Source: Actinomyces trachealis | GTDB taxonomy: Bacteria; Actinomycetota; Actinomycetes; Actinomycetales; Actinomycetaceae | Reading direction: 5' to 3' | NCBI RefSeq assembly: GCF_015711475.1 | Contig: NZ_CP065027.1 | Location: 1,116,001 to 1,180,000, forward strand | DNA length: 64,000 bases | Part shown: positions 54,106-63,958 of the stretch, one piece after another | Position numbering within the stretch: the stretch's first letter is position 1 | How the letters are laid out: every line of letters begins with the position of its first letter | Position numbers and translations under genes: made by a program | Notes under the pieces: model-generated | Seen by the model: the letters and a program-made list of their open reading frames with translations, nothing else | Database searches by the model: none | Told to the model about the DNA's origin: nothing

Positions 54106-54128
54106 GCCTCCCGACCTGACCAACCGCC

Positions 54129-54794
54129 ATGCGCGCATCCAGCCAAGCGACCGTCACCCAGCTCCGCGTCCTCGGTGTGGACCCCGGACTGACCCGCTGT
54201 GGCCTGGGCTGTGTGGACATTGATTCCCGTCGCCGCGCCCGGCTCGTTGAGGTGGGCGTGGTGCGTACTCCGCCGCACGCCAGCCCTGAAATACGCCTGT
54301 TGACGATTGCGCAGACGCTGGATGAATGGATCGCCAGGCTCGGGCCAAATGCTGTCTCTGTGGAGCGGATCTTCGCGCAGGACAACCTGCGATCCGTGAT
54401 TGGCGTGGCCCAGGTGATGGGCGTAGTGATGGTGGCTGGGGCCCGCGCAGGCTTAGAAGTCGCCCAGCACACCCCCTCGGAGGCTAAGGCCGCCGTCACG
54501 GGTTCAGGCACCGCAGGCAAGGCTCAGGTGCAGGCCATGGTGCAACGCATCTTGGGTCTGGACGCCCCACCCAAACCAGCGGATGCCGCAGACGCCCTGG
54601 CCCAAGCCATCTGCCACGGTTGGCGGGGTGGTGGCACCGGCGCCGACGGCGTGACTGAAATGGTCTCAGCTGGCGGTGCCGTGCGGGCCAGTGCCCGTAC
54701 CCCAGCCCAACGCCAGTGGGCAGCTGCACAGGCCGCCGCCAGACGCACCGGCGCCGTCGACCCACGGCGCAGGCGCAACGGCAGGGGCCTCTGA
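54129..54794 (+). CDS. ruvC: Holliday junction resolvase RuvC
   Basis: 221 residues. Dimeric endonuclease cutting four-way DNA junctions. Acidic catalytic residues lie in [22 protein letters not shown] and [15 protein letters not shown]-terminal extension of about 50 residues beyond the fold is Ala/Arg-rich and probably disordered. Confidence 0.95.
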   Translation: MRASSQATVTQLRVLGVDPGLTRCGLGCVDIDSRRRARLVEVGVVRTPPHASPEIRLLTIAQTLDEWIARLGPNAVSVERIFAQDNLRSVIGVAQVMGVVMVAGARAGLEVAQHTPSEAKAAVTGSGTAGKAQVQAMVQRILGLDAPPKPADAADALAQAICHGWRGGGTGADGVTEMVSAGGAVRASARTPAQRQWAAAQAAARRTGAVDPRRRRNGRGL

Positions 54795-54901
54795 GCCTGC
54801 TACAGTTCGCACAGATGTTCGAGTGGTCTGCCAGAGAGCGGGCCGCCCGGATGGTCCTACGATGGGCCAGCCAGCTGGAACCTAGAGGGAGCAGTAGTCC
54901 C

Positions 54902-55540
54902 ATGATCTCCTCACTGCGTGGCAAGGTCATCGACGTCAGCCTCACCGCCGCCGTCATCGAGACCGGGGGGGTAGGCATCCGGGTGCTGGCCACCCCTACC
55001 ACCCTGGCTAGCCTCAAGGTTGGCCAGGAGGTGCTGGTGCACACGGAGCTAATCGTGCGCGAGGACTCCCTGACCCTTTATGGGTTTGCGGAGGCCGACG
55101 AGCGCAGCTGCTTCCAAGTGCTACTTGGCGCCAAGGGTGTGGGTGCCAAATTGGCCTTGGCCATGCTGGCGGTGCACACCCCAGACGCGCTGCGCCGCGC
55201 GATCGCCAACCAGGATGTTGCCGCCCTCAAGCGCGTTCCGGGTCTAGGGCCCAAGGGAGCGCAGCGTGTGATCATTGACGTAGGTGACAAGCTCGGCCCT
55301 GTTCAAGGCAACGATTTTCCTGCTGGCAGTGCTACTGGAAGTGCTGCTGAACCGGTTCTCGCACCAGTGGGCACCGCCAACCCTGACGTCGTCGCCGCGT
55401 TGGTCCAGCTTGGCTGGAATGAGGCCGCCGCCAGCCAGGCCGTGGCAGCCGTCGAGAAGGCTCCTGGTGGGGAATCCTTGAGTGTGCCTGAGCTGCTGCG
55501 CGCCTCATTGCGCTGGTTGGGAGGCGGTCACCGTGGCTGA
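54902..55540 (+). CDS. ruvA: Holliday junction branch migration protein RuvA
   Basis: 212 residues. Junction-binding subunit that recruits RuvB. N-terminal OB fold ([27 protein letters not shown]), helix-hairpin-helix motifs ([16 protein letters not shown] and [16 protein letters not shown]) and a C-terminal RuvB-contacting domain ([19 protein letters not shown]). The frame is open further upstream to 54716, but the ATG at 54902 gives the normal N-terminus. Overlaps ruvB by eight bases. Confidence 0.95.
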   Translation: MISSLRGKVIDVSLTAAVIETGGVGIRVLATPTTLASLKVGQEVLVHTELIVREDSLTLYGFAEADERSCFQVLLGAKGVGAKLALAMLAVHTPDALRRAIANQDVAALKRVPGLGPKGAQRVIIDVGDKLGPVQGNDFPAGSATGSAAEPVLAPVGTANPDVVAALVQLGWNEAAASQAVAAVEKAPGGESLSVPELLRASLRWLGGGHRG

Positions 55541-56564
55541 CAGGGATGAGGACCGTGTGGTTGGTGGTGGGGCAGACGCTGCCGAACGCGCCGCTGAGGC
55601 GGCTCTACGCCCCAAACGTCTTGAGGACTTCGTGGGCCAAGAGGTCGTGCGCGGCCAACTCTCAGTGGTGCTGCGCGCTGCCCTCTCGCGCGGGAGCACC
55701 CCGGACCACGTTTTACTCTCCGGCCCGCCAGGACTAGGTAAGACCACCCTGGCCATGATCATCGCCGCAGAGGTGGAGGGCTCACTACGTCTGACCAGCG
55801 GACCGGCGATACAGCACGCTGGGGATCTGGCCGCCATCCTGTCCTCCCTGGAAGAGGGCGACGTCCTCTTCATCGACGAGATCCATCGACTGGCGCGCAC
55901 CGCCGAGGAGATGCTCTACCTGGCCATGGAGGACTACAGGGTGGACATCGTGGTGGGGAAAGGGCCTGGCGCTACCTCCATCCCGCTGGCCCTCCCGCCC
56001 TTCACCGTGGTTGGCGCTACCACCCGTGCCGGACTCCTGCCCGCCCCGTTGCGCGACCGCTTCGGCTTCACCGGGCACCTGGACTACTACGGGCCCAGCG
56101 AGCTGGCCCGGATCCTCAAACGTTCCGCCGGACTGTTAGGCGTCCACCTGGACCGGGACGCCGCCGGTGAGCTGGCCCGCCGTTCCCGGGGCACGCCCCG
56201 CATCGCCAATCGCCTGCTGCGCCGTGTGCAGGACTGGGCGGAAGTGCACGGAACGCCCGGCCAACTGGACCTTGAGGCTGCCCAAGGTGCCCTCAACATC
56301 TTCGAGGTCGATGCCCTGGGGCTGGACCGCCTGGACCGGCAAGTGCTCCACGCGCTGTGCACGCGTTTTGGGGGCGGGCCGGTTGGGTTGACCACCCTGG
56401 CTGTGAGCGTGGGGGAGGAGCCGGAGACGGTTGAGACGGTGGCTGAGCCCTATCTGGTGCGTGAGGGTCTCATGGTCCGCACCCCCAGGGGGCGGGCAGC
56501 TACGTCGGCGGCCTACAGCCATCTGGGGCTGGAGGCACCGGTAGATGGCGGACTGTTCGGCTGA
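55533..56564 (+). CDS. ruvB: Holliday junction branch migration ATPase RuvB
   Basis: 343 residues from the GTG at 55533, which GGGAGG precedes; the earlier in-frame start at 55482 would lie inside ruvA. AAA+ motor: Walker [13 protein letters not shown], Walker B LFIDEIHR, sensor 1 VVGATTRAG, arginine finger region LRDRFG, and a C-terminal winged helix. Completes the ruvCAB cluster. Confidence 0.96.
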   Translation: MADRDEDRVVGGGADAAERAAEAALRPKRLEDFVGQEVVRGQLSVVLRAALSRGSTPDHVLLSGPPGLGKTTLAMIIAAEVEGSLRLTSGPAIQHAGDLAAILSSLEEGDVLFIDEIHRLARTAEEMLYLAMEDYRVDIVVGKGPGATSIPLALPPFTVVGATTRAGLLPAPLRDRFGFTGHLDYYGPSELARILKRSAGLLGVHLDRDAAGELARRSRGTPRIANRLLRRVQDWAEVHGTPGQLDLEAAQGALNIFEVDALGLDRLDRQVLHALCTRFGGGPVGLTTLAVSVGEEPETVETVAEPYLVREGLMVRTPRGRAATSAAYSHLGLEAPVDGGLFG

Positions 56565-56583
56565 GAGGACCGTCTGCGGTGTG

Positions 56584-56609
56584 AGGTTGCAACAGAACTG
56601 TTGCAACCT
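56584..56609. promoter_or_regulatory. Perfect palindrome between ruvB and yajC
   Basis: AGGTTGCAAC - 6 bases - GTTGCAACCT, 10-bp arms. It begins 19 bases after the ruvB stop and 118 before the yajC ATG. It may be a weak terminator of the ruv unit, or an operator; no T-tract follows, and a -10-like GATAAT is at 56617. Confidence 0.5.
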
Positions 56610-56726
56610 GCGGTCAGATAATGTGGTTTGCCTTACGTGCGGGCCACAAATTGGAGCTAGTAGCGGCACAGTCCGCCCGGTGGCCTAGACTCCTGACGTT
56701 ACGTTCCCAACATTGAGGTGTGCCTG

Positions 56727-57095
56727 ATGGATCCCATGCTTATCGTCATGCTCGTAGTCATGGGCGGTGGATTCTGGCTTATGACCCGCGTCGCCCGGCG
56801 CCAGCAGGCGAAGATGCAGGCGGAGCAGGACCGGCGGCTGCAGGAGGCTCTCGTACCTGGTACCTGGGTGCGAACCCACTCTGGCTTCTACGGCAAGTTC
56901 GTGGAGATCGACGGTGACGTGGTCACGCTCGCCACGCCCCTGGGGGACGAGTCTCTATGGCACAAGCGCGCACTGCTCGGTGCTGAGGAGCCACCCTTTG
57001 CCGTGACCACCGAGGCACCGGCCGCAGCTGACACCGCCGCTGAGACGCCCGTGACGAAGCCTGCCATCAACGACGTATCAGACCAGCAGGCCTGA
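56727..57095 (+). CDS. yajC: Preprotein translocase accessory subunit YajC
   Basis: 122 residues from the ATG at 56727 (GAGGTG upstream; a GTG at 56718 is in frame). One N-terminal membrane helix (LIVMLVVMGGGFWLMTRV), then RRQQAKMQ and the small beta domain VPGTWVRTHSGFYGKFVEID, then an Ala/Thr-rich tail. It joins the SecDF complex, whose genes follow. Confidence 0.93.
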   Translation: MDPMLIVMLVVMGGGFWLMTRVARRQQAKMQAEQDRRLQEALVPGTWVRTHSGFYGKFVEIDGDVVTLATPLGDESLWHKRALLGAEEPPFAVTTEAPAAADTAAETPVTKPAINDVSDQQA

Positions 57096-57140
57096 CAAAC
57101 CCCGGGGCACCAGCCCCGCTGATTACCAGGAAGGGACCCC

Positions 57141-59168
57141 GTGTCCACCACACAGTTAAAGCGCCCAGGTCGTGTCATCACGGCCTTGTTGCTGATCGTT
57201 GCGCTGGCCTACGGCCTGCTGGCCTACGGGGCTGCCACCAAGCGCACCTCAATGACCCCCGGCCTCGCGCTGGATCTGGAGGGCGGCACCCAGCTGATAC
57301 TGACGCCTACCACCACTGACGGCTCCGAAATCACGGACAAGAACGTGGACGAGGCCATCAACATCATCCGCCAGCGTGTGGATGCCTCCGGTGTGGCCGA
57401 AGCCCAGATTTCCCGCCAGGGTGGCCAGAACATCGTGGTGGCGTTGCCCGGCACGCCCAGTGCCGAGACCCTGGAGCTGGTGCGTACCTCCGCGGTCCTC
57501 TACTTCCGGCCCGTGTTGCGGATTCTGCACGGTTCGGCGGCGCAGGTGGCTGAGGCCCGGAACCAGTCGGCTGCCCGGGCTGCCTCTGCAGCCGCCAGCG
57601 CTTCTGCTGACCCCGCCGCTAGCTCGACGCCGTCGGCTGCTGCGGGCGTCCCGGAGGCCACCGACGCCGCGACTCCCGCAGAGGCCGCCACTGAGGGAGC
57701 AACCGACCAGCCCACAGAGTCGGCCACCGACGCGGCCGCCAGCGCGGCCCCCACCGCTATCCGGACCGTCACTGCCGAGGAAGTTGCCACCCGTTACGCC
57801 GATGCCAACGGTGATGGCCAGATAACTGACACCCCCCTAAAGGCCACGAGCCAGGACAGCTCCTCGGACGCCTCCCTGACCGAGAAGATGCTCTACGACG
57901 CCTACATGATGGACTGCACCGCAGAGCAGAACCTTAAGGGCGGCACGCAGGACCCCACCAAGGCCGTCATCTCCTGCGCGAAAGACGGCACCGGTGCCAC
58001 CTACCTGCTGGGGCCAGCGGACATTGCCGGTACCGAGATCAGCAACGCCCAGTCTGGCCTAGAGACCACCAGACAGGGGCAGACCACCAACAAATGGGTG
58101 GTGAACCTGGAGTTCAACGACAAGGGCGCCCAGACCTTTGCTGAGGTTTCCAAGCGCCTGGTGGCTTTCCGTGATGCCGCCAAAGCTGAGGCCGCTGCCG
58201 CCCGGGGGCGACCCCAGAACGCCCAACCGACCCACAACAGAGAGAAAGCCCAGTTCGCCATCGTCCTGGACGGCCTGACCATCATGGCCTCTGGCTTCGC
58301 CGAGGGCGTTACCAAGGGCATCACTGACGGTCGGGTGCAGATTTCGGGTGGATTCAAGCAGGCTGGGGCCAACACCCTGGCCAACCAGCTCTCCTTCGGC
58401 TCGCTGCCCCTCACCTTCACGGTCCAATCAGAGCAGCAGATCTCCGCGACCCTCGGCACCGAGCAGCTGCGCCATGGCCTGATTGCCGGTGTGATCGGTT
58501 TCCTGTTGATCATCCTCTACCTGGCCTGGCAGTACCGCGGCCTGTCCCTCGTGGCAGTGGCCTCCCTACTAGTAGCCGCCTTGATCACCTACGTGGTGAT
58601 CGCCTTGCTCAGCTGGTCGATGGGGTACCGCCTGTCCCTGGCGGGCGTGGCCGGACTGATCGTCTCCATCGGTATCACCATGGACTCCTTCATCATCTAT
58701 TTCGAACGCATCCGTGACGAGGTCCGCTACGGACGCACTCTGCGTGCCGCCGTGGACGAGGGCTGGAGACACGCCCGACAGACCATCGTGGTTTCTGACT
58801 CCGTGAACCTAGTCGCCGCCGTGGTGCTGTACTTCCTAGCAGTAGGTGGCGTGCAGGGCTTCGCTTTCACTTTGGGCGTGACCACCGTGGTGGACTTGCT
58901 GGTCATCTTCATGTTCACCCACCCGATGATGGCCTTCATCTTGCGCTTCCCGTTCTTCGGTCAGGGCCACAAGCTCTCCGGCCTGGACCCCGAGCATCTG
59001 GGCGCCCGCAACCTGGAGGCCTACGGCAAAGGCCGCGAGGCCATCGCTGACGCCCTCACCGGCTCCCTGGCCCGGCGCAAGGCGGAGCAGCGTCAGGCGG
59101 CCATGGAGGGGGCTGGCGACGCCGTCGAAGTCGATGCCACCAGCGGAAAGGACGGTGACCAGGAATGA
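57141..59168 (+). CDS. secD: Protein translocase subunit SecD
   Basis: 675 residues, GTG start with AGGAAGGG upstream. Proton-driven pulling subunit of secretion. A first membrane helix, the periplasmic P1 domain (LALDLEGGTQLILTP; IRQRVDASGVAEAQI), then five C-terminal helices with GVAGLIVSIGITMDSFIIYF. It contains an Ala/Thr/Ser/Pro-rich insertion at about residues 138-210 within the periplasmic domain, which makes it longer than many homologues. Confidence 0.95.
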   Translation: MSTTQLKRPGRVITALLLIVALAYGLLAYGAATKRTSMTPGLALDLEGGTQLILTPTTTDGSEITDKNVDEAINIIRQRVDASGVAEAQISRQGGQNIVVALPGTPSAETLELVRTSAVLYFRPVLRILHGSAAQVAEARNQSAARAASAAASASADPAASSTPSAAAGVPEATDAATPAEAATEGATDQPTESATDAAASAAPTAIRTVTAEEVATRYADANGDGQITDTPLKATSQDSSSDASLTEKMLYDAYMMDCTAEQNLKGGTQDPTKAVISCAKDGTGATYLLGPADIAGTEISNAQSGLETTRQGQTTNKWVVNLEFNDKGAQTFAEVSKRLVAFRDAAKAEAAAARGRPQNAQPTHNREKAQFAIVLDGLTIMASGFAEGVTKGITDGRVQISGGFKQAGANTLANQLSFGSLPLTFTVQSEQQISATLGTEQLRHGLIAGVIGFLLIILYLAWQYRGLSLVAVASLLVAALITYVVIALLSWSMGYRLSLAGVAGLIVSIGITMDSFIIYFERIRDEVRYGRTLRAAVDEGWRHARQTIVVSDSVNLVAAVVLYFLAVGGVQGFAFTLGVTTVVDLLVIFMFTHPMMAFILRFPFFGQGHKLSGLDPEHLGARNLEAYGKGREAIADALTGSLARRKAEQRQAAMEGAGDAVEVDATSGKDGDQE

Positions 59169-60253
59169 AGTCACTTGCGGCGCTCGGTAACGAGCTCTAC
59201 TCCGGCAAGACCTCCATCCCATTCATTGGCAAGCGGCGTATCTGGTACGGGGCTGCAGTGGCGGTCATCATTGTGTCCTTCACGCTGCTCGGCGTGATGG
59301 GCCTGAACCCCGGCATCGACTTCAAGGGCGGCTCCGAGGTGACCGTCACCGGCATCCAGGATCCGCAGGTTGGTCCAGGCAACGACGTCATCGCTAAGGG
59401 CGGCTACTCCGCTAACTCCTCGGTGACCACGATGGGCACCTCCTCGGTCCGGGTGCAGACCGAGTCACTGGAGAAGACCAAGCTGGATGGACTGGCCTCC
59501 CAGCTGGCCACTGCCTACGGCGTCACCAGCGCCGAGGTCTCCGCGACCACGATTGGCCCCACCTGGTCTAGTGATGTGACCAACAAGGCTGTGCGCGGCC
59601 TGATCATCTTCTTTCTTCTGGTAGGCGCACTCATTTGGGCATATTTCCGCACCTGGAAAATGGCGGCTGCTGCCCTCCTCGCCCTGTGCCACGACGTCAT
59701 CATCACCATGGGCGTGTATGTGGTCTCTGGCTTTGAGGTCACCCCTGCCACCGTGATCGGTGTGCTGACGATTCTGGGCTACTCGCTTTACGACACCGTA
59801 GTGGTCTTTGACAAGATTCGTGAGAACACCGCCAACTTCCAAACCCAGAGCCGCTCCACGTACGCGGAACTCGCCAACCTGGCAGTCAACCAGACCTTCA
59901 TTCGGTCCATTAACACCTCCGTGGTGGGGGTGCTGCCTGTGGCCTCACTGCTGTTCATGGGCGCTTTCATCCTGGGTGCTGGCACGCTGCGTGATATCGC
60001 TCTGACCATGTTCATTGGCATGGTCGCCGGAACACTGTCCTCCATCTTTCTGGCCACCCCGCTACTGGTTGACCTCCGCTCCCGTGAGAAGGCCATCAAG
60101 GAACAGGCTGAGAAGGTCGCCAACGCTCGTACCCATCGTGCGGCTGACCGCGACGGTGATGCGGAGGCGATTGCTGTTCCGGCTGCCGCCCCTGTGATCC
60201 CCGGACGCCACCTCGGTGTGTCGGCCCAACCCAAGCGGAAGAAGAAGCGTTGA
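59165..60253 (+). CDS. secF: Protein translocase subunit SecF
   Basis: 362 residues; ATG overlaps the secD stop (ATGA). Six membrane helices; GIDFKGGSEVTVT in the periplasmic loop and ILGYSLYDTVVVFDKIREN in the conserved helix pair. Partner of SecD. Basic C-terminal tail ending in KRKKKR. Confidence 0.96.
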   Translation: MKSLAALGNELYSGKTSIPFIGKRRIWYGAAVAVIIVSFTLLGVMGLNPGIDFKGGSEVTVTGIQDPQVGPGNDVIAKGGYSANSSVTTMGTSSVRVQTESLEKTKLDGLASQLATAYGVTSAEVSATTIGPTWSSDVTNKAVRGLIIFFLLVGALIWAYFRTWKMAAAALLALCHDVIITMGVYVVSGFEVTPATVIGVLTILGYSLYDTVVVFDKIRENTANFQTQSRSTYAELANLAVNQTFIRSINTSVVGVLPVASLLFMGAFILGAGTLRDIALTMFIGMVAGTLSSIFLATPLLVDLRSREKAIKEQAEKVANARTHRAADRDGDAEAIAVPAAAPVIPGRHLGVSAQPKRKKKR

Positions 60254-60801
60254 TGAGCAAGACCACCCCCACGCTCCCAGCGGAGCTGACCCAGCTGGTG
60301 CTGGATAACATCCGCGAGATCCCAGACTTCCCGGAGCCAGGAGTCCTGTTCCGTGACATCACACCGCTGTTAGCCAACGGGCCGACTTTTGCCACCTTAA
60401 TTGAGGGACTGGCGCAGTGCTACAAGGGGCGCGTCGACGCCGTCGCAGGCCTGGAGTCGCGTGGTTTCATCCTGGCCGCGCCACTGGCAGTGCGCCTGGG
60501 GATTGGCATGCTCACCATCCGCAAGGGTGGCAAACTGCCTGGACCGGTCATTGGCGAGGACTACTCGCTTGAGTACGGCACCGCCCGCATGGAGCTGCGC
60601 CCAGACTCGGTCCAGCCGGGCTCGCGCGTCCTGGTGATCGATGACGTGCTGGCCACCGGTGGCACCGCGCGAGCCTCCATGGACCTGATCGAGAAGGCCG
60701 GGGCGGAGGTGGCCGCCGTCTGCATGCTGTTGGAGCTAAAGGCTCTCGGCGGACGCGCCCGTCTGGGCGAGGTGGAAATCGACTGCGTCGTCTCCTACTG
60801 A
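60253..60801 (+). CDS. apt: Adenine phosphoribosyltransferase
   Basis: 182 residues. Salvages adenine with PRPP to AMP. Signature segments: IPDFPEPGVLFRDITPLL near the N-terminus, AVAGLESRGFILAAPLA, and the PRPP loop VLVIDDVLATGGTA. The ATG at 60253 overlaps the secF stop (TGATG). The order secD-secF-apt-relA is conserved in actinobacteria. Confidence 0.95.
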   Translation: MSKTTPTLPAELTQLVLDNIREIPDFPEPGVLFRDITPLLANGPTFATLIEGLAQCYKGRVDAVAGLESRGFILAAPLAVRLGIGMLTIRKGGKLPGPVIGEDYSLEYGTARMELRPDSVQPGSRVLVIDDVLATGGTARASMDLIEKAGAEVAAVCMLLELKALGGRARLGEVEIDCVVSY

Positions 60802-60901
60802 CACGCAGCACTGACACCCTAAAACTGCAGCTGCCCGGGTCCCCGTCGCCATCCTGACGGGCTTGCTGTGCGGCTGATCAGATCTGCTCCTCCAAGGTAG
60901 C

Positions 60902-60916
60902 TATGATGCGGGAATG
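60902..60916 (+). promoter_or_regulatory. relA: -10 element placing relA on a leaderless transcript
   Basis: TATGAT (60902-60907) ends seven bases before the relA ATG (60914), the spacing expected when transcription starts at the start codon. No ribosome site precedes the ATG. A clear -35 box is not visible. Confidence 0.45.
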
Positions 60917-63247
60917 ACGGACTCAACGAGCAGCACCGGCGCCGCCGAGACAGTAGTTCCTGGGTCCAGGGTGCGCAGCCGCCTGGCCTGGTTCGGTTCC
61001 CGGGGGCACTCCACACCCCCCGCCATTGAGCCACTCCTGCGAGCCGTTCGCGCCAACCACCCCAAGGCTGACACCAGTCTGATCGTGCGCGCCTACGAGA
61101 TAGCGGAGAAGGCCCATGAGGGTCAGATGCGCAAGTCCGGCGAGCCCTATATCACCCACCCGGTGGCCGTGGCCACGATCCTCGCCGAGCTGGGTATGAC
61201 CTCCCAGACCCTGGCCGCCGCCCTCCTACACGACACGGTGGAGGACACCAGCTACTCCCTGGACCGCCTGCGCGCGGACTTCGGTGAGGAGATCGCCTTG
61301 TTGGTGGATGGCGTAACCAAGCTGGACAAGCTGCAGTACGGGGACGCCGCCCAGGCCGAGACCGTCCGCAAGATGATCGTGGCAATGTCCAAGGACATCC
61401 GCGTCCTGGTCATCAAGCTGGGCGACCGGCTACATAACGCCCGCACCTGGAAGTACGTCTCCCCGGAGAATGCCGCCCGCAAGGCCAAGGAGACCCTGGA
61501 GATCTACGCCCCTTTGGCACACCGCCTGGGCATGAACACCATTAAGTGGGAGCTGGAAGACCGCTCCTTCAAAGCCCTCTACCCGGGGGTCTACGCAGAG
61601 ATCGAGCACATGGTTGCGGAGCGCGCCCCCGCCCGCGAGGAGTACCTGCGCCAGGTGCGCCTGCAGATCGAAGAGGACCTGCGAGTCAACCGGATCAAAG
61701 GCACCGTCACCGGCCGACCCAAGCACTATTACTCGATCTACCAGAAGATGATCGTGCGGGGTAAGGACTTCGACGACATCTACGACCTAGTAGCGGTGCG
61801 CGTCATCGTGGATACCATCCAGGACTGCTACGCCGTGCTCGGCTCCCTGCACTCGCGCTGGACCCCCATGAGCGGGCGCTTCAAGGACTACATTGCCGTC
61901 CCCAAGTTCAACCTCTACCAGTCCCTACACACCACCGTGGTGGGACCCGGCGGCAAACCGGTAGAGATCCAGATCCGCACCCACGAGATGCACCGGCGCG
62001 CCGAGTACGGTGTGGCTGCTCACTGGAAGTACAAGGCTGACCCCAACGCCAGCGGGCCTACGCCGCTAGGCCGCGCCCCCGGCGACTCCGATAAGGGTGA
62101 ACTCGGCTGGCTGCGCCAGTTGGTGGACTGGCAGAAGGAGACCCAGGACCCAGCCGAGTTCTTGGAGTCACTGCGCTTCGAGATGACCGGCACGCAGATC
62201 TACGTCTTTACCCCCAAGGGAGACGTTATGGCGCTGCCCTCAGGCTCCACCCCAGTGGACTTCGCCTACGCGGTACACTCGGAGGTCGGCCACCGCACCG
62301 TCGGTGCCCGCGTCAACGGTCGCCTGGTGCCACTGGACTCCCATCTGGAGACCGGTGACACCGTGGAGGTCTTCACCTCAAAATCTGTCTCCGCAGCGCC
62401 CTCCCGGGACTGGCTGTCCTTCGTGGGCTCACCGCGTGCCCGCAACAGGATCCGGCAGTGGTTCTCCAAGGAGCGCCGTGAGGAGGCTATTGAGGAGGGC
62501 AAGTCCCAGATCGCGCGCGCCATGCGCAAGAAGGACTTGCCGATCCAGCGGCTTATGAGCCACGAGAGCCTCATGGACGTAGCCAAGACTCTGGACAAGG
62601 GGGACATTGACGGCCTTTACGCCGCTGTGGGTGAGGGGCACATCTCCGCTCAGCATGTGGTGGAGACCCTCGTGGCCTCCATGGGCGGTGAGGCTGGAAC
62701 AGAGGAGACCCTGGCTGAGGCGGTCCTGCCAACTAAGGCCGCCTTCAATGCTCGTCAGGTCATGCGTGGCGGGGACAACGGCGTCGTGGTGGAGGGCATG
62801 AATGCCGGGGAACTGTATATAAAACTGGCCCGGTGCTGCACTCCCATGCCGGGGGACCCGATCATCGGCTTCATCACCCGTGGCTCGGGTATCTCTGTGC
62901 ACCGCACTGACTGCCAGAACGTGGAGCAGCTGCAGGCGGAGCCCGAGCGCATGATTGCCGTGCACTGGGCGGAACACGCCCAGACCGCCTTCCTGGTACA
63001 GATTGAGGTTGAGGCTTTGGACCGGGGCGGTCTGCTAGCTGACATCACCCGCGTGATGGCGGACAACCACGTGAATATGGTCAGTGCCAATATCGGCACC
63101 AGCCGCGACCGTGTGGTCATCGGGCGTTTTGTGGTGGAGCTGGCTGAGCCCAGCCACCTGGACCATACGTTAGCCTCACTGCGCCGGATTGATGGCGTGT
63201 TTGAGGCGCACCGTTCGTCTTCGCCGTCACGCCGCCCACGCTCCTGA
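60914..63247 (+). CDS. relA: Bifunctional (p)ppGpp synthetase/hydrolase RelA/SpoT
   Basis: 777 residues. Makes and degrades the stringent alarmone. An HD hydrolase domain (HPVAVATILAELGM, LLHDTVEDT), the synthetase domain (GRPKHYYSIYQKM, YDLVAVRVI), TGS (IYVFTPKGDVMALPSGSTPV), and a C-terminal ACT domain (LVQIEVEALDRGGLLADITR). The hydrolase HD is intact, so it is likely bifunctional as in other actinobacteria. The DnaA-like box at 63249 starts two bases after its stop. Confidence 0.96.
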   Translation: MTDSTSSTGAAETVVPGSRVRSRLAWFGSRGHSTPPAIEPLLRAVRANHPKADTSLIVRAYEIAEKAHEGQMRKSGEPYITHPVAVATILAELGMTSQTLAAALLHDTVEDTSYSLDRLRADFGEEIALLVDGVTKLDKLQYGDAAQAETVRKMIVAMSKDIRVLVIKLGDRLHNARTWKYVSPENAARKAKETLEIYAPLAHRLGMNTIKWELEDRSFKALYPGVYAEIEHMVAERAPAREEYLRQVRLQIEEDLRVNRIKGTVTGRPKHYYSIYQKMIVRGKDFDDIYDLVAVRVIVDTIQDCYAVLGSLHSRWTPMSGRFKDYIAVPKFNLYQSLHTTVVGPGGKPVEIQIRTHEMHRRAEYGVAAHWKYKADPNASGPTPLGRAPGDSDKGELGWLRQLVDWQKETQDPAEFLESLRFEMTGTQIYVFTPKGDVMALPSGSTPVDFAYAVHSEVGHRTVGARVNGRLVPLDSHLETGDTVEVFTSKSVSAAPSRDWLSFVGSPRARNRIRQWFSKERREEAIEEGKSQIARAMRKKDLPIQRLMSHESLMDVAKTLDKGDIDGLYAAVGEGHISAQHVVETLVASMGGEAGTEETLAEAVLPTKAAFNARQVMRGGDNGVVVEGMNAGELYIKLARCCTPMPGDPIIGFITRGSGISVHRTDCQNVEQLQAEPERMIAVHWAEHAQTAFLVQIEVEALDRGGLLADITRVMADNHVNMVSANIGTSRDRVVIGRFVVELAEPSHLDHTLASLRRIDGVFEAHRSSSPSRRPRS

Positions 63248-63248
63248 G

Positions 63249-63257
63249 TTATCCACA
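63249..63257 (+). promoter_or_regulatory. Exact DnaA-box consensus TTATCCACA (second copy)
   Basis: Same nonamer as at 13971, in the 49-base gap between relA and the next gene. A single isolated copy. The short gap is otherwise featureless. Confidence 0.3.
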
Positions 63258-63296
63258 GGCCCGTTTTGGTGGTGCTCAAGCTGCCAGCATTGAGGC

Positions 63297-63902
63297 ATGG
63301 ACACCAGACGCCGCCCACAACGCACCCTTGCCGCTCTAGCCTGGTTGGAACGGCGGCCCCTGGAGCCCGCCATGAGCGTCCTGACGTCTGAGGAGCTGGG
63401 GCTGTTGCGCTGCCATGGGTTCGACGAGCAGATCTCTGAGTGGGTCCTGGGCCGGGCGGTGGTGCCCGAGCAGGTGGCGGCACCGGGGCCTCGGGCCCGC
63501 TGTCTGCGCCATGTACTGCCCGCTGGGGCATCAGTCTACGGCGCCAGCGCCTTATGGGTGCACACGGGGCTGCGGCCCCCTGAGGTCCTTGAGGCGATCC
63601 GGCCTGGGCACACGGGCCGCGCTGCCCGGCTGCTTATGCATCAGGGACGGCTGCCTGCCTCGGATGTGGTGATGGTTGGGGGAGTGCCCTGCTGCACTCT
63701 AGCGCGCGCAGCCGTGGATGTGGCGCGTCTGGCGCCACCGCTGCTTGCGGTGGAGGCTTTGCTGGCGGCGCGGCGTGCGGGCATTGAGCCGGTGGAGCTG
63801 CAAAACTGTGTCTCCCACTGCGTGGGGGCGCAGGTGCGCGGCCGGGACCGGGTGGAACGCTTGATCCGCAGCCTCTATGGGGAGCCGTGGGGCAGACCCT
63901 AA
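63297..63902 (+). CDS. AbiEi-like hypothetical protein
   Basis: 201 residues. Segment pattern ASVYGASALWVHTGL, then ARLLMHQGRLPASDVV, VGGVPCCTLARAAVDVAR and ALLAARRAGIEPVEL resembles the C-terminal region of actinobacterial AbiEi-type antitoxin/endonuclease-associated proteins. There is no AbiEii toxin gene beside it and no DUF559 nuclease motif, so it looks like a solitary, diverged member. Transcribed as a single gene ending in a hairpin at 63928. Confidence 0.65.
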   Translation: MDTRRRPQRTLAALAWLERRPLEPAMSVLTSEELGLLRCHGFDEQISEWVLGRAVVPEQVAAPGPRARCLRHVLPAGASVYGASALWVHTGLRPPEVLEAIRPGHTGRAARLLMHQGRLPASDVVMVGGVPCCTLARAAVDVARLAPPLLAVEALLAARRAGIEPVELQNCVSHCVGAQVRGRDRVERLIRSLYGEPWGRP

Positions 63903-63927
63903 GCGGGCCTCTGGCGCCGTAAGCAGA

Positions 63928-63958
63928 CCGCACCGCCACCCAAGTGGGTGCGGTGCGG
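63928..63958 (+). terminator. Terminator hairpin after the AbiEi-like gene
   Basis: 8-bp stem CCGCACCG/CGGTGCGG continuing, past a bulged C, into CACCC/GGGTG around the loop AAGT. 26 bases after the stop. Nothing is recognisable in the last 42 bases of the window. Confidence 0.7.
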
